Positions 21,181 to 32,467 of a stretch of 64,000 nucleotides of DNA are shown in pieces; the first letter of the stretch is position 1, and each line of letters begins with the position of its first letter. Under the pieces are notes generated by a model. That model saw only the letters and a list, made by a program, of their open reading frames with translations. It had not been told where the DNA came from and did no database searches. The DNA comes from Austropuccinia psidii (lineage: Eukaryota; Basidiomycota; Pucciniomycetes; Pucciniales; Sphaerophragmiaceae). The DNA lies in the NCBI GenBank assembly GCA_023105745.1, contig JALGQZ010000003.1, positions 124,001 to 188,000 of the forward strand, written 5' to 3'. The translations under genes and the position numbers were made by a program.

Positions 21181-23373
21181 TGTGAGCCTGTGAGGTATGT
21201 ATGACATACCCATAAGGCCACAAATGATTTTATAAACAGTTAATTTTAAACAGACTTTTTAGTTGAATTGAAAATAAAAAATAATAAAAAATAAGTATAA
21301 CTTTTTTTTGGATAAACAAAGTTATAAATATTATGTCATTTTTGGATTCTACACCAAAAATAACCTAGGGTACACCCATAGGGTGTTATACCCAAAACCA
21401 CTTATTTTTTATGTTATTGGAAGATTTAAGAATCTCACAGTACCAATGTAACTTTTTTAACATTTTTTTAAAATTGTTAAATTTAAGCTTAATTAAGCTT
21501 AAATCTAAAGTTGCATAAGGTTTATGCAAACTTACCAAAATTTTAGTTAAAATTGAGGTGTGGTGTATATTTACTGAATTGGCTAAGGATTTGCCATAAA
21601 GAATGTAAATCCTGCGTGAGCTCAATTTAAAAGGGTTTAAAGCCATAGTATGGCTTTAAATAAATAAAAGGGCAAAATCCACGCAGAAAGGTGGGACAAA
21701 GGAAAAAGACCAAATAGAGCTGTGGTACCCAACTTTTTGGATCTGCAAGGATTCAATTAAGGTTGTCCACCTGTATTGGAGGATTTTCAACCTTATTTAA
21801 ACTTTAAGATTAGACTTTGATCCAACCTTAAGGTTTAAACTGGTTTTATCCCAATTTGGACAGGAATTTCAAGCTGCCAAAGGGTAAATCCCAATATGCA
21901 GGCTTGAAATCAAGGTTTTAAGAACTGTCAGAGCTTAATTAAGCTTAAAAAACTTAAATAAGCTTAAAACTTTAAAGTTTCAAGCATTAAAACCTTATCA
22001 AAACTTAAGGTTTAGTGTGTTTTGCTATTTTACGTGGAAAAATAGCAAAAACTTCAAAAATTCATTAAAAAATCCAATTCTTAATGGATTTGCTTGAAAA
22101 TTTCACACAACTTAGAATATAATATTATCAATATATAAATTAAATTTTAAGTATCTTTTATAAATAAATTTCCTGGGTAATTAGCCTGGAAATTTACTCT
22201 TTTAATTAAACTCAAAGAAATTTATGATTTCTTTAAAAATTAATTGAAAATTGAGTTTAAGAGATTTCTACTTGAAACTCTATTTTTAAGTTGTTCATGT
22301 GATGAACTTTAATATAAATAAGCTTACTTATATTAAAAACTTAAAATAATTAGTTTAAATGAGGATTAAAGTTACATGGAGTTAAGAATAACACTGGTAA
22401 CTTTAAATTGGAAGTAAAAATAAGTTGCCTTAAGTTAAGAGCTTTATTTTTAAGCATGGTTTTTCAGTTTTGACCTTAGCACGCCCTCTACATCCATTAT
22501 GAATCATGAGAGCTGCTCTGAAGACATAAAAAGAGTCTTTTCATCACTGTTTTTGTCCATCATTCATTATTAATCCAATCATATTAGAAATTTAAACAGG
22601 TAAAGTTTTATTAAATATAAAATCTTATTATTAAGATTAATTCTTAAGTTATTTTTATTCTTTATTTATTAAAATTAAATAATTGAAGTCATAGAATTTA
22701 GATTATTGTTGTAATCACCAATAATATATTTTATTATATAAAGTTATCATTTTAAATATCTTTTAAAATCCACAAATTCCTCTAAAAAACTCTTTAATCA
22801 TAATTTATATTATAAAAAGTTGTTTTATCTTTAAATTTATTGATTTTTGACGTGTTTTTAACTTATAATTATTATTTAATATTATAAATGTTGTTGTTTG
22901 ACTTATTATATTAAATAAATCTTATAAGTAAGTTTTCTCTAAAAATTCTATATTTTTTTGTCTAGTATTAGTTTTTTTTTATATATAGAACTTTCTCTAT
23001 AAGAATTATTTCTGCACAGTGTGTGTTTTAATTCTTTTATAAATAATATTTATATTATTTATAAGTGGTTAAATATTTATATTTTCCACGTGTAATTGTC
23101 TCATTAAGAGCTTTACACTTCTTATTGTTATAACTGTCAGTGACTATAACAATAATAGAATAATTATAATTTATTATAATTATTATATTTTTTTTTATTA
23201 TTATATTATTATAATAATAACTAAATTTATTTTTTTTATATATAATTATTTCTAATAATTATATTTAAATTTGTGGTTGTAATATTTTATTATATTATAT
23301 TTTTCTACTGAGGACAGTCATAGTACTTTTGATATTGTTACTATTATCAAGAGTTTCATAGACAAACCTTACA
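21181..23373 (+). repeat. 3' LTR of element B
   Basis: It is 2193 bp, nearly identical to 2105-4294 with about 25 differences by eye. It retains TACGTGG where the 5' copy has TACATGG, a CpG loss in the 5' copy. The GTAAGT donor is kept near 22928. Confidence 0.93.
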
Positions 23374-23378
23374 ACTTT
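23374..23378 (+). repeat. Right target-site duplication of element B (ACTTT)
   Basis: It matches 2100-2104. Confidence 0.9.
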
Positions 23379-25354
23379 GCTCATGGTGTTTGTTGGTAGA
23401 GGTCATCATCAAAATGCTTTATTGGTTATGAAGAGGACCATCTTACATTATATCTTAATTAGACCAAGTAGGATTGATTTAATATTTAATTTGGGGTACA
23501 AATAATGTCCTTTGGCTTCCATGAAGGCAGTCAAGTTGGGACTGGTCTAACAATCAGTTGTGAAAGAAATGTATTGGTTGTTGCATTCAAGGATGTTTCA
23601 AATGTGTTATTGGTTAAAAGAAGACACACTTTATGAGTAAAAGTTGATGGAATCTTGTCCAACTAAGGTTTCTAAGATTTTTTAATTTCACATTTGAAGC
23701 AGTTCCCAGAAGGAGGTTGATTTTGTAATAGACAATGGGAGGTCACAATCAGAGATGAAGTATACAAGGGAATTTTAGATAGACTCTTAACATAGTTTCT
23801 GGAAACATAAAAGGATGAAAAGTTCCTTAAAAGCTGAAAAAAGCTCACCTGTTTAGTCTTTGAAGCCTAGAAAAATTAATCAAGAGTGCAATTGGTGCTT
23901 TGGGTTTTCCAATTGCTGTTTAACAGTGAGATGATGGCTCATACCTTTTGTACTACCAGTGCAATTGTGTTTTATCTTATTTTCAAATTTTTTTCCAGCC
24001 TGATTCATCACATGACACTCCACATATTCTTTGTCAACATTGGAAAATTACGGCCAAACCCAAGATTGCTTTTGGGTGGGGTTGGTTGACAATTTATTGT
24101 CAAGATCAATAGGTGCTTAAGACATGATGGATTGAATAATTTAGAAATAACAATATAATAAGCTGAAAAGAAGAGCAGTCAGATGAGAATAAGCAAGGAT
24201 TAAAAGAAAATGGACAAAGCCAATGGTTAAAAAGTAGATGAGAGAAGGAAATGGTGGGGCTTATAAGGGTAAAAATTATGGTTCTGGAAATGATTGAGAC
24301 TCTGAAGAGTGAGGAAAAATAAAATTGGTGAATCCAATGGCTAAAAAGTATATGAGGGAAGGAAATGGTGCTGTGTTCAAAGTAAATCCAAAAAAAAAAT
24401 CCTGCATGGAGCATATCATCCAGAACTGTAAAAAAAATTAGGTGGTTTGGTTACGTAAGGGAAACAGGATGGTCAGGAGGTTAGGGAAATTCCACATGGA
24501 CCACCCTGAGATGGATCTCTTATCTCCTGATTATTACTAAGCAATTATGTTGATTTCTCAGAAAGACTAAATTGATTACTAATATTTATTTTAGCTCCAT
24601 AATTCTTATGTAATTCTCATTTTGAATATGTATATAATTTTCTTCTTCCATCTTGAATAATTCATTTTGATTCCTTCAATATCTCACTATAAACATTCAC
24701 TTGGCGTCTTCATACCATATAATAATTACGCTTCCCTTCCTTATTAATAGCATCTTATTTATTAAGCTGGCCTATCCCCAATAACTAAACCAAGCCTTCT
24801 ATCAAGAATAACAAAGTCATCTTTAACAGAAATGGGTCATACATACCCTATACCACATTTTCAATGTCATTTAAATTGATACAATCTTCTACTTTTGAGC
24901 TAACTATGGTAAACTCTTGATACCATATTTACCTTTTTCTTTCAGATATTAAGCCCCATTAACACTAATTCATAACTAAACTTCCTTAAAGTAATATGAA
25001 TTAAACTTTCCTTATAGTTTGACCCCTATGAAGCTATAACTCTACCATAAAAGATCATTTATGCATCATCATTATAGCTCAAACCCTTTGTGCTGTAGTA
25101 ATATTTTAATACCCACTTAAAGTGATAAAGAAAATCATAATCAAAATAAATACAAATAAATGTAAAATGGTGATCATTTTGGGTAAACCAATCCTTTACA
25201 CTTTGTAATATTGAATGGTACAGTGGGGTGTCACATTTTAAGTAGCAGTTTATTTTATCCACTTATAAGTTATTTTAGCTTAGAATTTCTATTAAATTGA
25301 ATCTTTTTACCCTTAGGTTAGATAAAAACAGTTCATTGAATTAAATCAACGGTT
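23379..25354. other. Intergenic DNA with a short direct duplication
   Basis: No convincing gene. Only short reading frames of low-complexity composition occur. A degraded direct repeat is visible: CAATGGTTAAAAAGTAGATG at 24221 recurs as CAATGGCTAAAAAGTATATG at 24335, with a period of 114 bp. The right part may include the lost C-terminal end of the transposase described next. Confidence 0.5.
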
Positions 25355-26203
25355 TATCAATTCCAAAGAGAATGAAATTCATGGTACATTAAGCCAATAT
25401 GGTCTAGGAATACCACACCACAAATCAAATCCTGGCAAATTATTGATTTGAAAAACATTCTGCTATCAGGGACTGAACATGGCAGGCCACCAAGAACATG
25501 ATACAGGGCATAAATAATATTACGACAACCATAAAGAAGAAAAAAGATTACATTGAGGAAATTTCCATTGGCATTTATGATGAATTGAAAAGTAATTGAT
25601 GTCCAACCTTTTTTATTGATATACAAATACCATTTAACATGGTGCAACAGTATGTTTGGGATATGGGTTCCATCAATTTCCCCGGAAATACTGGGAAGCC
25701 CATTTCTCTTCTGGAAGCTGCTAGGAAGTTGATACCACTTGTCATTTTCTTCAATTTTGGAAAATCAATAATACATAAATGCTTCAGTATGAGTTGTTGT
25801 AAAGAAAGATCAACTTGAGCACTTACTAAATACTTTAATAATGTAACACAATGATGATTTTCTCAACCACTTCCTTGGTTATATGGTAAGCTGTCAAGTT
25901 ACTTACCTTAAAGAGATGACCCACCATCTCATCTAACATCCCATGGCCCAAACAATATAATTCAATGGCAAACTTTTCTTCAATTTTGATGCCCCTGATA
26001 TTGTGACTATGTCCATTAGCCACATGGGCAATCAACAACTTTACCAAATGCATAAAATTGTACATGACCCATGTGAAATAATCCAAAGAAGTGTATCTCA
26101 TTGTACATGTCTTCATGATTCCATGGATTGAACCTTGCACCACAGCAAATGTGTTGGTGCTCCTTCCATGTACTGTTTTACATTGCTGAGATATGAAAAC
26201 CAA
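25355..26203 (-). pseudogene. PIF/Harbinger-type transposase relic
   Basis: Read on the minus strand, the first part (26203-25835) contains a helix-turn-helix-like segment (EEKFAIELYCLGHGMLDEMV, then LFKVSNLTAYHITKEVVEKI). This resembles the N-terminal half of HARBI1-like proteins, where a regular kinase-free HTH precedes the nuclease. Further along, after frame breaks, come EIDGTHIP (about 25690-25665) and, about 60 residues later, SVPDSRMF (near 25460). These match the first two catalytic aspartate blocks of the DDE nuclease (typical family forms IDGTHI and DSRV/DSRMF). The third block and the terminal repeats were not found. Several stops and frameshifts make it non-functional. The family assignment is fairly firm, the exact ends are not. 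Confidence 0.65.
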
Positions 26204-26924
26204 TGATTAATATCATTGGTATCATTGCATGCATTAGGCTGGTTGGTCACATGTGTTGTTTGTTGTCCTAATGGCTTGTTGATGTGTTATGATGACAGAA
26301 AAATCATTTTTTTTAAAAAACAGTGTGTGATGAATGCAGATATTTTTGGAATAATTTTGAAATGGATTTTTAAAATAATTAATTCAAATTGATTTGAAAA
26401 TAATTGGAAAACCCGCTCAAAACCCAATCCTAAACAGGGCCTAAGATAAATTAAAAACTCTTGTAAGTTTTGATAGTTTCTAAGGAAAAGGACTGATTGA
26501 TAAGTTCATATTACTGCAGTGCAATTTAATGAGCAACCCAAGGTACTGTAGAAATTAAATTGACAAAGTAGAATTTTGATAAATAAATTCTTATCGTAGA
26601 ATGTGAATGAGTTGAATATTGCAGCAGTGCGGTGTGCACAATTCAGTTTGAGGTTTAATTAGTAGATGAGAAATTGATCTGGTGTGAAATTCTCAGGCAA
26701 GGTCACGGGACGCGCGTCAAAATTAATAAATTGATTTTTGGTTTTCAAAATTCAAAAATCTTTTTTTAAGAATCTGTTAATCTTAAAAAACTTGAAAAAC
26801 AAACTCATTCATTTTAATTCATCATCAACTTCTTCAATCTGATCGATATCATCCATTCATCATCAGTACCATATCATCAAAATAATCTAGATTATCCAGA
26901 TCTTAAAGATCATCTATCTAGATC
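26204..26924 (+). promoter_or_regulatory. Upstream region of the kinesin gene
   Basis: No gene is visible. CpG content rises toward the gene. A 10-bp palindrome GACGCGCGTC lies at 26709-26718, about 207 bp before the ATG. It contains ACGCG, the core of MluI cell-cycle boxes known from fungi; a role here is only a suggestion. The last 100 bp are rich in ATCATC repeats, as in many fungal 5' leaders. No TATA box stands out. Confidence 0.35.
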
Positions 26925-29900
26925 ATGGAATCTCAAAATCAAGCTAAACGATTATCAGCAACAAATCACAATATCAATCATGTCAATCATTCTTTATTCA
27001 ATAAACCAACTCATAAGTTATCTCGTTCAAACTCTTTAACGATCTCATCACATCAATCAAGCCAATATAATCAAAATCATTCATCACCATCAAAATCATC
27101 CTCGAAATCTAGGCCAAACTCACCCATCAAGTCAATATCTTCTTCACCTTTGATTATTCATAGATCTCAAACTATTAACAATTTAAATTATAAACTCAAA
27201 TCTAATCATCAATCTTTATCAAGCGAAAAAATAGATATATTCACCACCCCAAAAAGAAATCCTTGCTCAAATTTAAATCCAACGTCAAATTCAAATGCCT
27301 CAAATTCTATCTTTAATTCAGATTTCAATAATAATAAAACTCAGCATAACCAGCTTCTTGAATTCGATCAAAATCAAAATCAAGATCAACAACAACAACA
27401 ACTTGAACCCATTCAAGAAAATTCAATCAATCATCAACCATTATCCAATTCAAACTCATTATCATTAACTTCCCCTGTTCAATCTGATCATCATCAAACC
27501 GAAAATGTTCTAGTTTGTGTTAGGTGAGAAACTTATTTTCTCAATTCAAATTTCTTTATTTTGAATAACGTGAAACTAATCCCTTGATTATTATGATCAT
27601 AATCATTAGAATCAAACCAATCTTAACTAGCGCATTATCTGATATTGATTTCGATACCCCAATCTCACATCATCGTCAATTGAGTCTAAATCAAAAGCAA
27701 GCTAATCAAACCAATCAAAAGTTTGGATCTTGGTTAATTGATCATCCAAAATCTTCAATCTCACTTTCAACCTCTCATCCAATCATCGATCGACGCGGTA
27801 CAGGTACATCTGAAGCTTTAAACGGATCTGACGGTTATGAATTCAAATTAGATAGAATCTTTGATCCATTTTCAACCACTTCTGATTTATATCACCATAA
27901 CGTTCAATCATTAATTGAAAGCTGCGTAAAAGACGGTTATAATGCTACAATCTTCGCCTATGGTCAAACCGGTAGTGGTAAAACTTTTACAATGATGGGT
28001 AACAGGGATGATGGCGATGAAGAATCTCAAGGTGTAATACCAAGAGCTATTGAGCAAGTCTTCGATGTCATTAGCTCCGATTCAGAGAGAGAATACTTAT
28101 TAAGAGTCTCTTATCTTGAGATCTATAATGAATCCCTGAAGGACCTTTTATCTGATGACCCAAGCTCAATCAGTCAAAATAGATTAACAATCTATGCTAA
28201 TGATCAAGGTAGAATTTACGTCAATGGAATCAGAGAAGAAGTCGTATCAGATCCAATTCAAGTTTTAGATGCTATTTCTAGGGGTGAAAAATCTAGACAC
28301 GTCGGTACAACCGATTGGAATGAACGTAGCTCAAGAAGTCATACAGTATTCACCATGGTAAATCATTGGGCATCTCGAATCTAATCAAAAAATTATAAAT
28401 TTCATCTCAAACTCAATTGTTGTTGATTTTTTTCGCTCAACAAGACTGTAGAATCTCGTCCCAAACATACGTCATCCCCTTCTAATGATGGTCTTACTCA
28501 AATCTCTCAATTGAACTTAATCGATCTTGCTGGATCTGAATCAGCTGCCTCATCTTCGGAACGTCGAAAAGAAGGCGCCTTCATTAACAAGTCCCTTTTG
28601 GCCTTATCAAATGTCATTTCAAAATTAGCTAAACACGAACCCCATATACCTTATCGCGATAGCAAACTGACGAGGCTTTTACAAACCAGCCTCAGTGGCA
28701 ATGCTAAGGTGCTTGTTATCTGCACTATATCAGCTGGAACTGATAGCGTTGTAGAGACTCTAAGTACACTGCGGTCAGTTAACTTTTAGATAGCAATCCT
28801 TCCAACAGTGCAATAATCAATCTTTTTTCTTGTGTTTAGATTTGCTCGTCGCGCAAAGATGGTCATCACAAAAGCTGAACGCGGAACTGTAAGTAATCTG
28901 TTGTATACATCATATTGAAAAAAAGGAATCATTTCTTCATTGTCGTTTTCCTCTTGCATAGATTCTCGATGATCAATCCGCTCTTTTACAAGCCTACCAA
29001 CAGGAAATTACGTCACTGAAAGCTCAGCTTCAGCAAAACTCTCATGCTCTTTCCATCTCCACCACTTCTACTCCTGCCCTTGCAGAGCTCAACGCCGAAA
29101 AATGTAAAGCTGAATCAGAATTGACCGCGCTAAGGTTCGAGCGTATCAGATTACAAGAACAAATTGAACATTTGAATCGTCGGATTTTGACCTCTCAGAC
29201 GATCGAGTCAAACACCCGTCGAGCTAGTAATGCCCATGCCTTGACCAGGCGGATCGTCAGCGGTCACGAGGATCGACCGTCCAAACCGGTCAAAAGTCGA
29301 GTTAGTGACTTTGGTGGCGTGATGGGTATGATCACCCTAGGGTTGGGGGCTAGTCGATGTTTGCATTCTGGTTCGGGAATGACTGAAGATAGCCACGCCC
29401 AATTTCAACGGGAGTTGAAGCTGCAACAAGAATTGAAATCTGTTCGGCTCGAGTTGGAAAAATTGAAACAAGAGAAAGAGGATCCAACTTCTCATAACAA
29501 TCCTTCACTGAACGGCATTGAGCTTTTAAAACAACAGATATCCGTCTTGGAAGGCGAAAAGGAAAACCTTCCTGATGGATTGGTTGAAAACCATCCAGAA
29601 GCTGAAAGAATTAAGCATTTGGAAGACCAGCTTGAAGGGATGCAAAGAACTCAGCAAGAGCTAACCGATTTCCATCAATCAGAACTCAAAAATCTGAAAG
29701 ATACCATTTCTTTCCTTGAATCTGCCAAGCAGGTGGAGCTGTCAGATGTACACCAAACTTTGGAAAAGCAATACCAAGAACAACAACAAGAGCTTAAGCA
29801 AGCTTTAGAAGCCGACCAAGAAAAGATAAAAGAATTGGAAACGCTAATTTCCGAGCTTCGTCATGAACATTCTACCCAAAAGCAACGCATCCAAGATGCA

Positions 29901-32467
29901 ACTACTGCGGAACAACGCATAAAAGATTTAGAACTCGAGTATAATAACTACAAGGAAGAACACGAAGCTCTACTTGAGGCCAGTCAAGCTAAACTCACAG
30001 CCCTTGAGCTCAATTCAACATCTTCATCAAAGCAAGAAGACAAAGGCGTAAGTGCACCGTCCGATTCAAGCCTCTCAACAGAGTTTGAGTTAAAGCTCAA
30101 AGCATCAGAAGAGCTCAGAGCCAAACTGGAGGTTGAATTGAACTCGCTGTGCGAAAAGACGAAAGATGAGTTTTTGGCTCACAAGGAAGCTATTGCTTTA
30201 CTTGAATCTGAGCGAGCCAACGCAGAAGCAAAGGTTGAAGAACTCAAGCGTTTGATTGAATCTGAGTCGATTTCAAACTTGCCGGAAAAAGATTTGGTTC
30301 CTCGCGAAGAGCTTGTCAAATTAGAGGTCGAATGCACAAACTTGCAAGAAAACCTGGCCAGATTGACGACTCAAAACTCTCCCGAGCTTGATTTGTTTGA
30401 AGCCCAACAAAAACGTATCACCGAGTTGGAAACGGAATTAGAACAAACCCGGCTTGGGGTCGGTGACCTCAAAACGATAGAAAACAATACGGATGACCAA
30501 ACTTCAAATGCTCGAATTGTTAAACTGGAATTTGATCTATCTGAAGCCATTTCTACTACTCAACAACTATTGATGGAAAAGGCTGCGCTTGAAGAAAAGG
30601 TAAAGCAACTTGGTAATGATACTGGAAAGGAACAAGTGCAAGGCCTTGAACGCAAGCTGAATGAAATGAAAGATTTACTTGTAAAAGAGGAAAATGCCAG
30701 GGTAGCGGTAGAGGCGGAGCTTTTAGAGAAATCTTTGGAACTAAAAATCAAGACTTCATCCCTTTCAGACCTTGAGACGGATACATCAGTATTGAAGGCC
30801 AAATTAGAAGGACTCGAAAAGAAATCTTTCATGGAACATAACAAGACCAGCGAGAAAGAAATTGAATTAATGCTGGTCATTGAGGAGCGAGACAAGTATT
30901 TGAGTGAGACGAAGCAATTGCAAAACTTCTTAAACGAGCAAACAATTGCACAGGCAGAAAAGCTTAAATCGACTATTGAATTTTATAATTCGAAAGCGCA
31001 GAAAGCTGAAGAAATGGCCCATGAAGGTCAATCAGATTATTCAAAGTTAAAAAAGGCTTATGGCGATTCAGAGTCCAACCTTGAGCGTGCACAAAGCGAA
31101 TCGAATAAATTAAAGGCAGAATTAAAAACCGTAGTGATGGAACGAACGAAGCAAGAATCCCAATACCAAACCCTCCAACATCTGGTTTCAAGCCTTGAAC
31201 AAGAACTCGCGCGTAAGAAAGAGCAAGAGGAAGAAGCATTAAAGCAGTCAGAAAAATCTTTTCGACAAAGCTTGGAGAACGAGGTAGAAACTTTGAAAGA
31301 GGCCTATAACCTCAAATTGGAGCAACTCGAGCACGACAAAGCCAATCTAACGGCTCATTTGGCTAAGATTGGAAAGGACTCAATGCATCAAACCACAGTG
31401 GCCAAAATAGAGAAGATTGTAGATCTTGAATGCACGATTGAAGAACAGAACAGAATAATTGAAGGATTAAACATTGAACTCGAGAGCTTGAAGAAATCTA
31501 CCACTCATTTTCGACATCAATTCGCTCGTGATAGGTTTCAAGATCATGAACATTATCACCAGTCAACCGAACAAGAACTGGAAAGACTTTATCATATAGT
31601 TGATGAACAGGAGAAGAGATTGAGCGATGCCAAAACAGATTTATCAAAATGGCAAGCAGTAAGTTCAAGATGAATTACTTTTAATTTTTTTCAGCTGGAA
31701 AACTAAAGTTAGGGAAATTGATTGTTTTAGCGCGTCAAAAGTCAAGCCCAAATCATCTCAAAACTACAAACTCCATCACAGTCTGACTTTCAACAACGTC
31801 GTCTCTCATTGCTTTCAGTAGCTAGTACGGATCAGTGCTCAACTAGTTCCCGATCGGCTTCCAAAATGTCAGCGCCGCCATTGAGTACTTGTACGACTGT
31901 TTTGGGCCCAACTCGTACCCCAGCGGCATGGCAACCAGGTCACCATTCTAGACCATCAAGTAGCTTAGTGGGACGAAGTGGCCCTCATGTACTAGAGAGC
32001 CCGAAGCCATTGCCGGTACCTGCAAGCTTCGTGACGAACGAAGAAGATGAAGCTAGGCGAAGGAAGGATAGACGAAGAACAATAGAGAAAGACATGGCAA
32101 AATTAAAAGATGAGAATGTAGTTGAGCGTAAACTGTAGGCAATTGAATACTTGAGTTCAATCTATCAGATGGTATGGAATGATTTTAATTGACGATTTTA
32201 TTGCTTTTAAACAGAAATGTTTTATTATCTTCTGCCACGAAATATAATGAAAATCCAAATAATAAGTTTTATGGTGAACCGTCTTCAAAATCAGTTTTAT
32301 CGGGAATCAGCAATCGAACTAATAATAGATTAAGTTATCAACCTTCATCATCGTCAACAACATCATCAAATTTTTTAAATGGCTTGGCTACGAACCAAAA
32401 TAATCGAAACAGTATGATTGAGTCTTGTGGATTGAATAATAATCAAAGGTTCAATCAAAAACGCTAG
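26925..32467 (+). CDS. Kinesin-7 family motor protein, seven exons
   Basis: Exons 26925-27523, 27610-28357, 28445-28773, 28840-28888, 28962-31658, 31731-32134 and 32215-32467 join in phase to 1692 codons. Introns are 66-87 nt with GT...AG ends; the last donor (GTAGGC) is weak and overlaps an in-frame TAG. Residues 1-193 are Ser/Asn/Gln rich. The motor runs about 194-565: NVLVCVRIKP, P-loop GQTGSGKT (318-325), LEIYNE, switch I NERSSRSH (437-444) and switch II DLAGSE (476-481). TDWNERSSRSH and the neck after STLRFARRAK favour kinesin-7 (CENP-E/Kip2-like), plus-end-directed microtubule motors. Residues about 575-1500 are mostly heptad-rich coiled coil for dimerisation; the tail is Ser/Asn/Arg rich. 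If the last intron is not used, the protein ends at residue 1609. It is the only clear host gene here. Confidence 0.93.

Larger units (their letters stand above)
2105..23373 (+). mobile_element. Ty3/Gypsy chromovirus-like retrotransposon, element B, carrying nested element A
   Basis: It is bounded by two LTRs (2105-4294 and 21181-23373) that differ by eye at roughly 1% of sites, and by the ACTTT duplication. The internal order is primer-binding site, AUG-free leader, spliced small gene, Gag-Protease-RT, RNase H, integrase, chromodomain-like tail, hairpins and polypurine tract. A complete second element (8560-18866) sits inside pol between RT and RNase H. Without the insert the coding region still carries a one-base insertion near 5545 and a TGA at 6772-6774, so this copy is not autonomous as sequenced. 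Confidence 0.95.
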
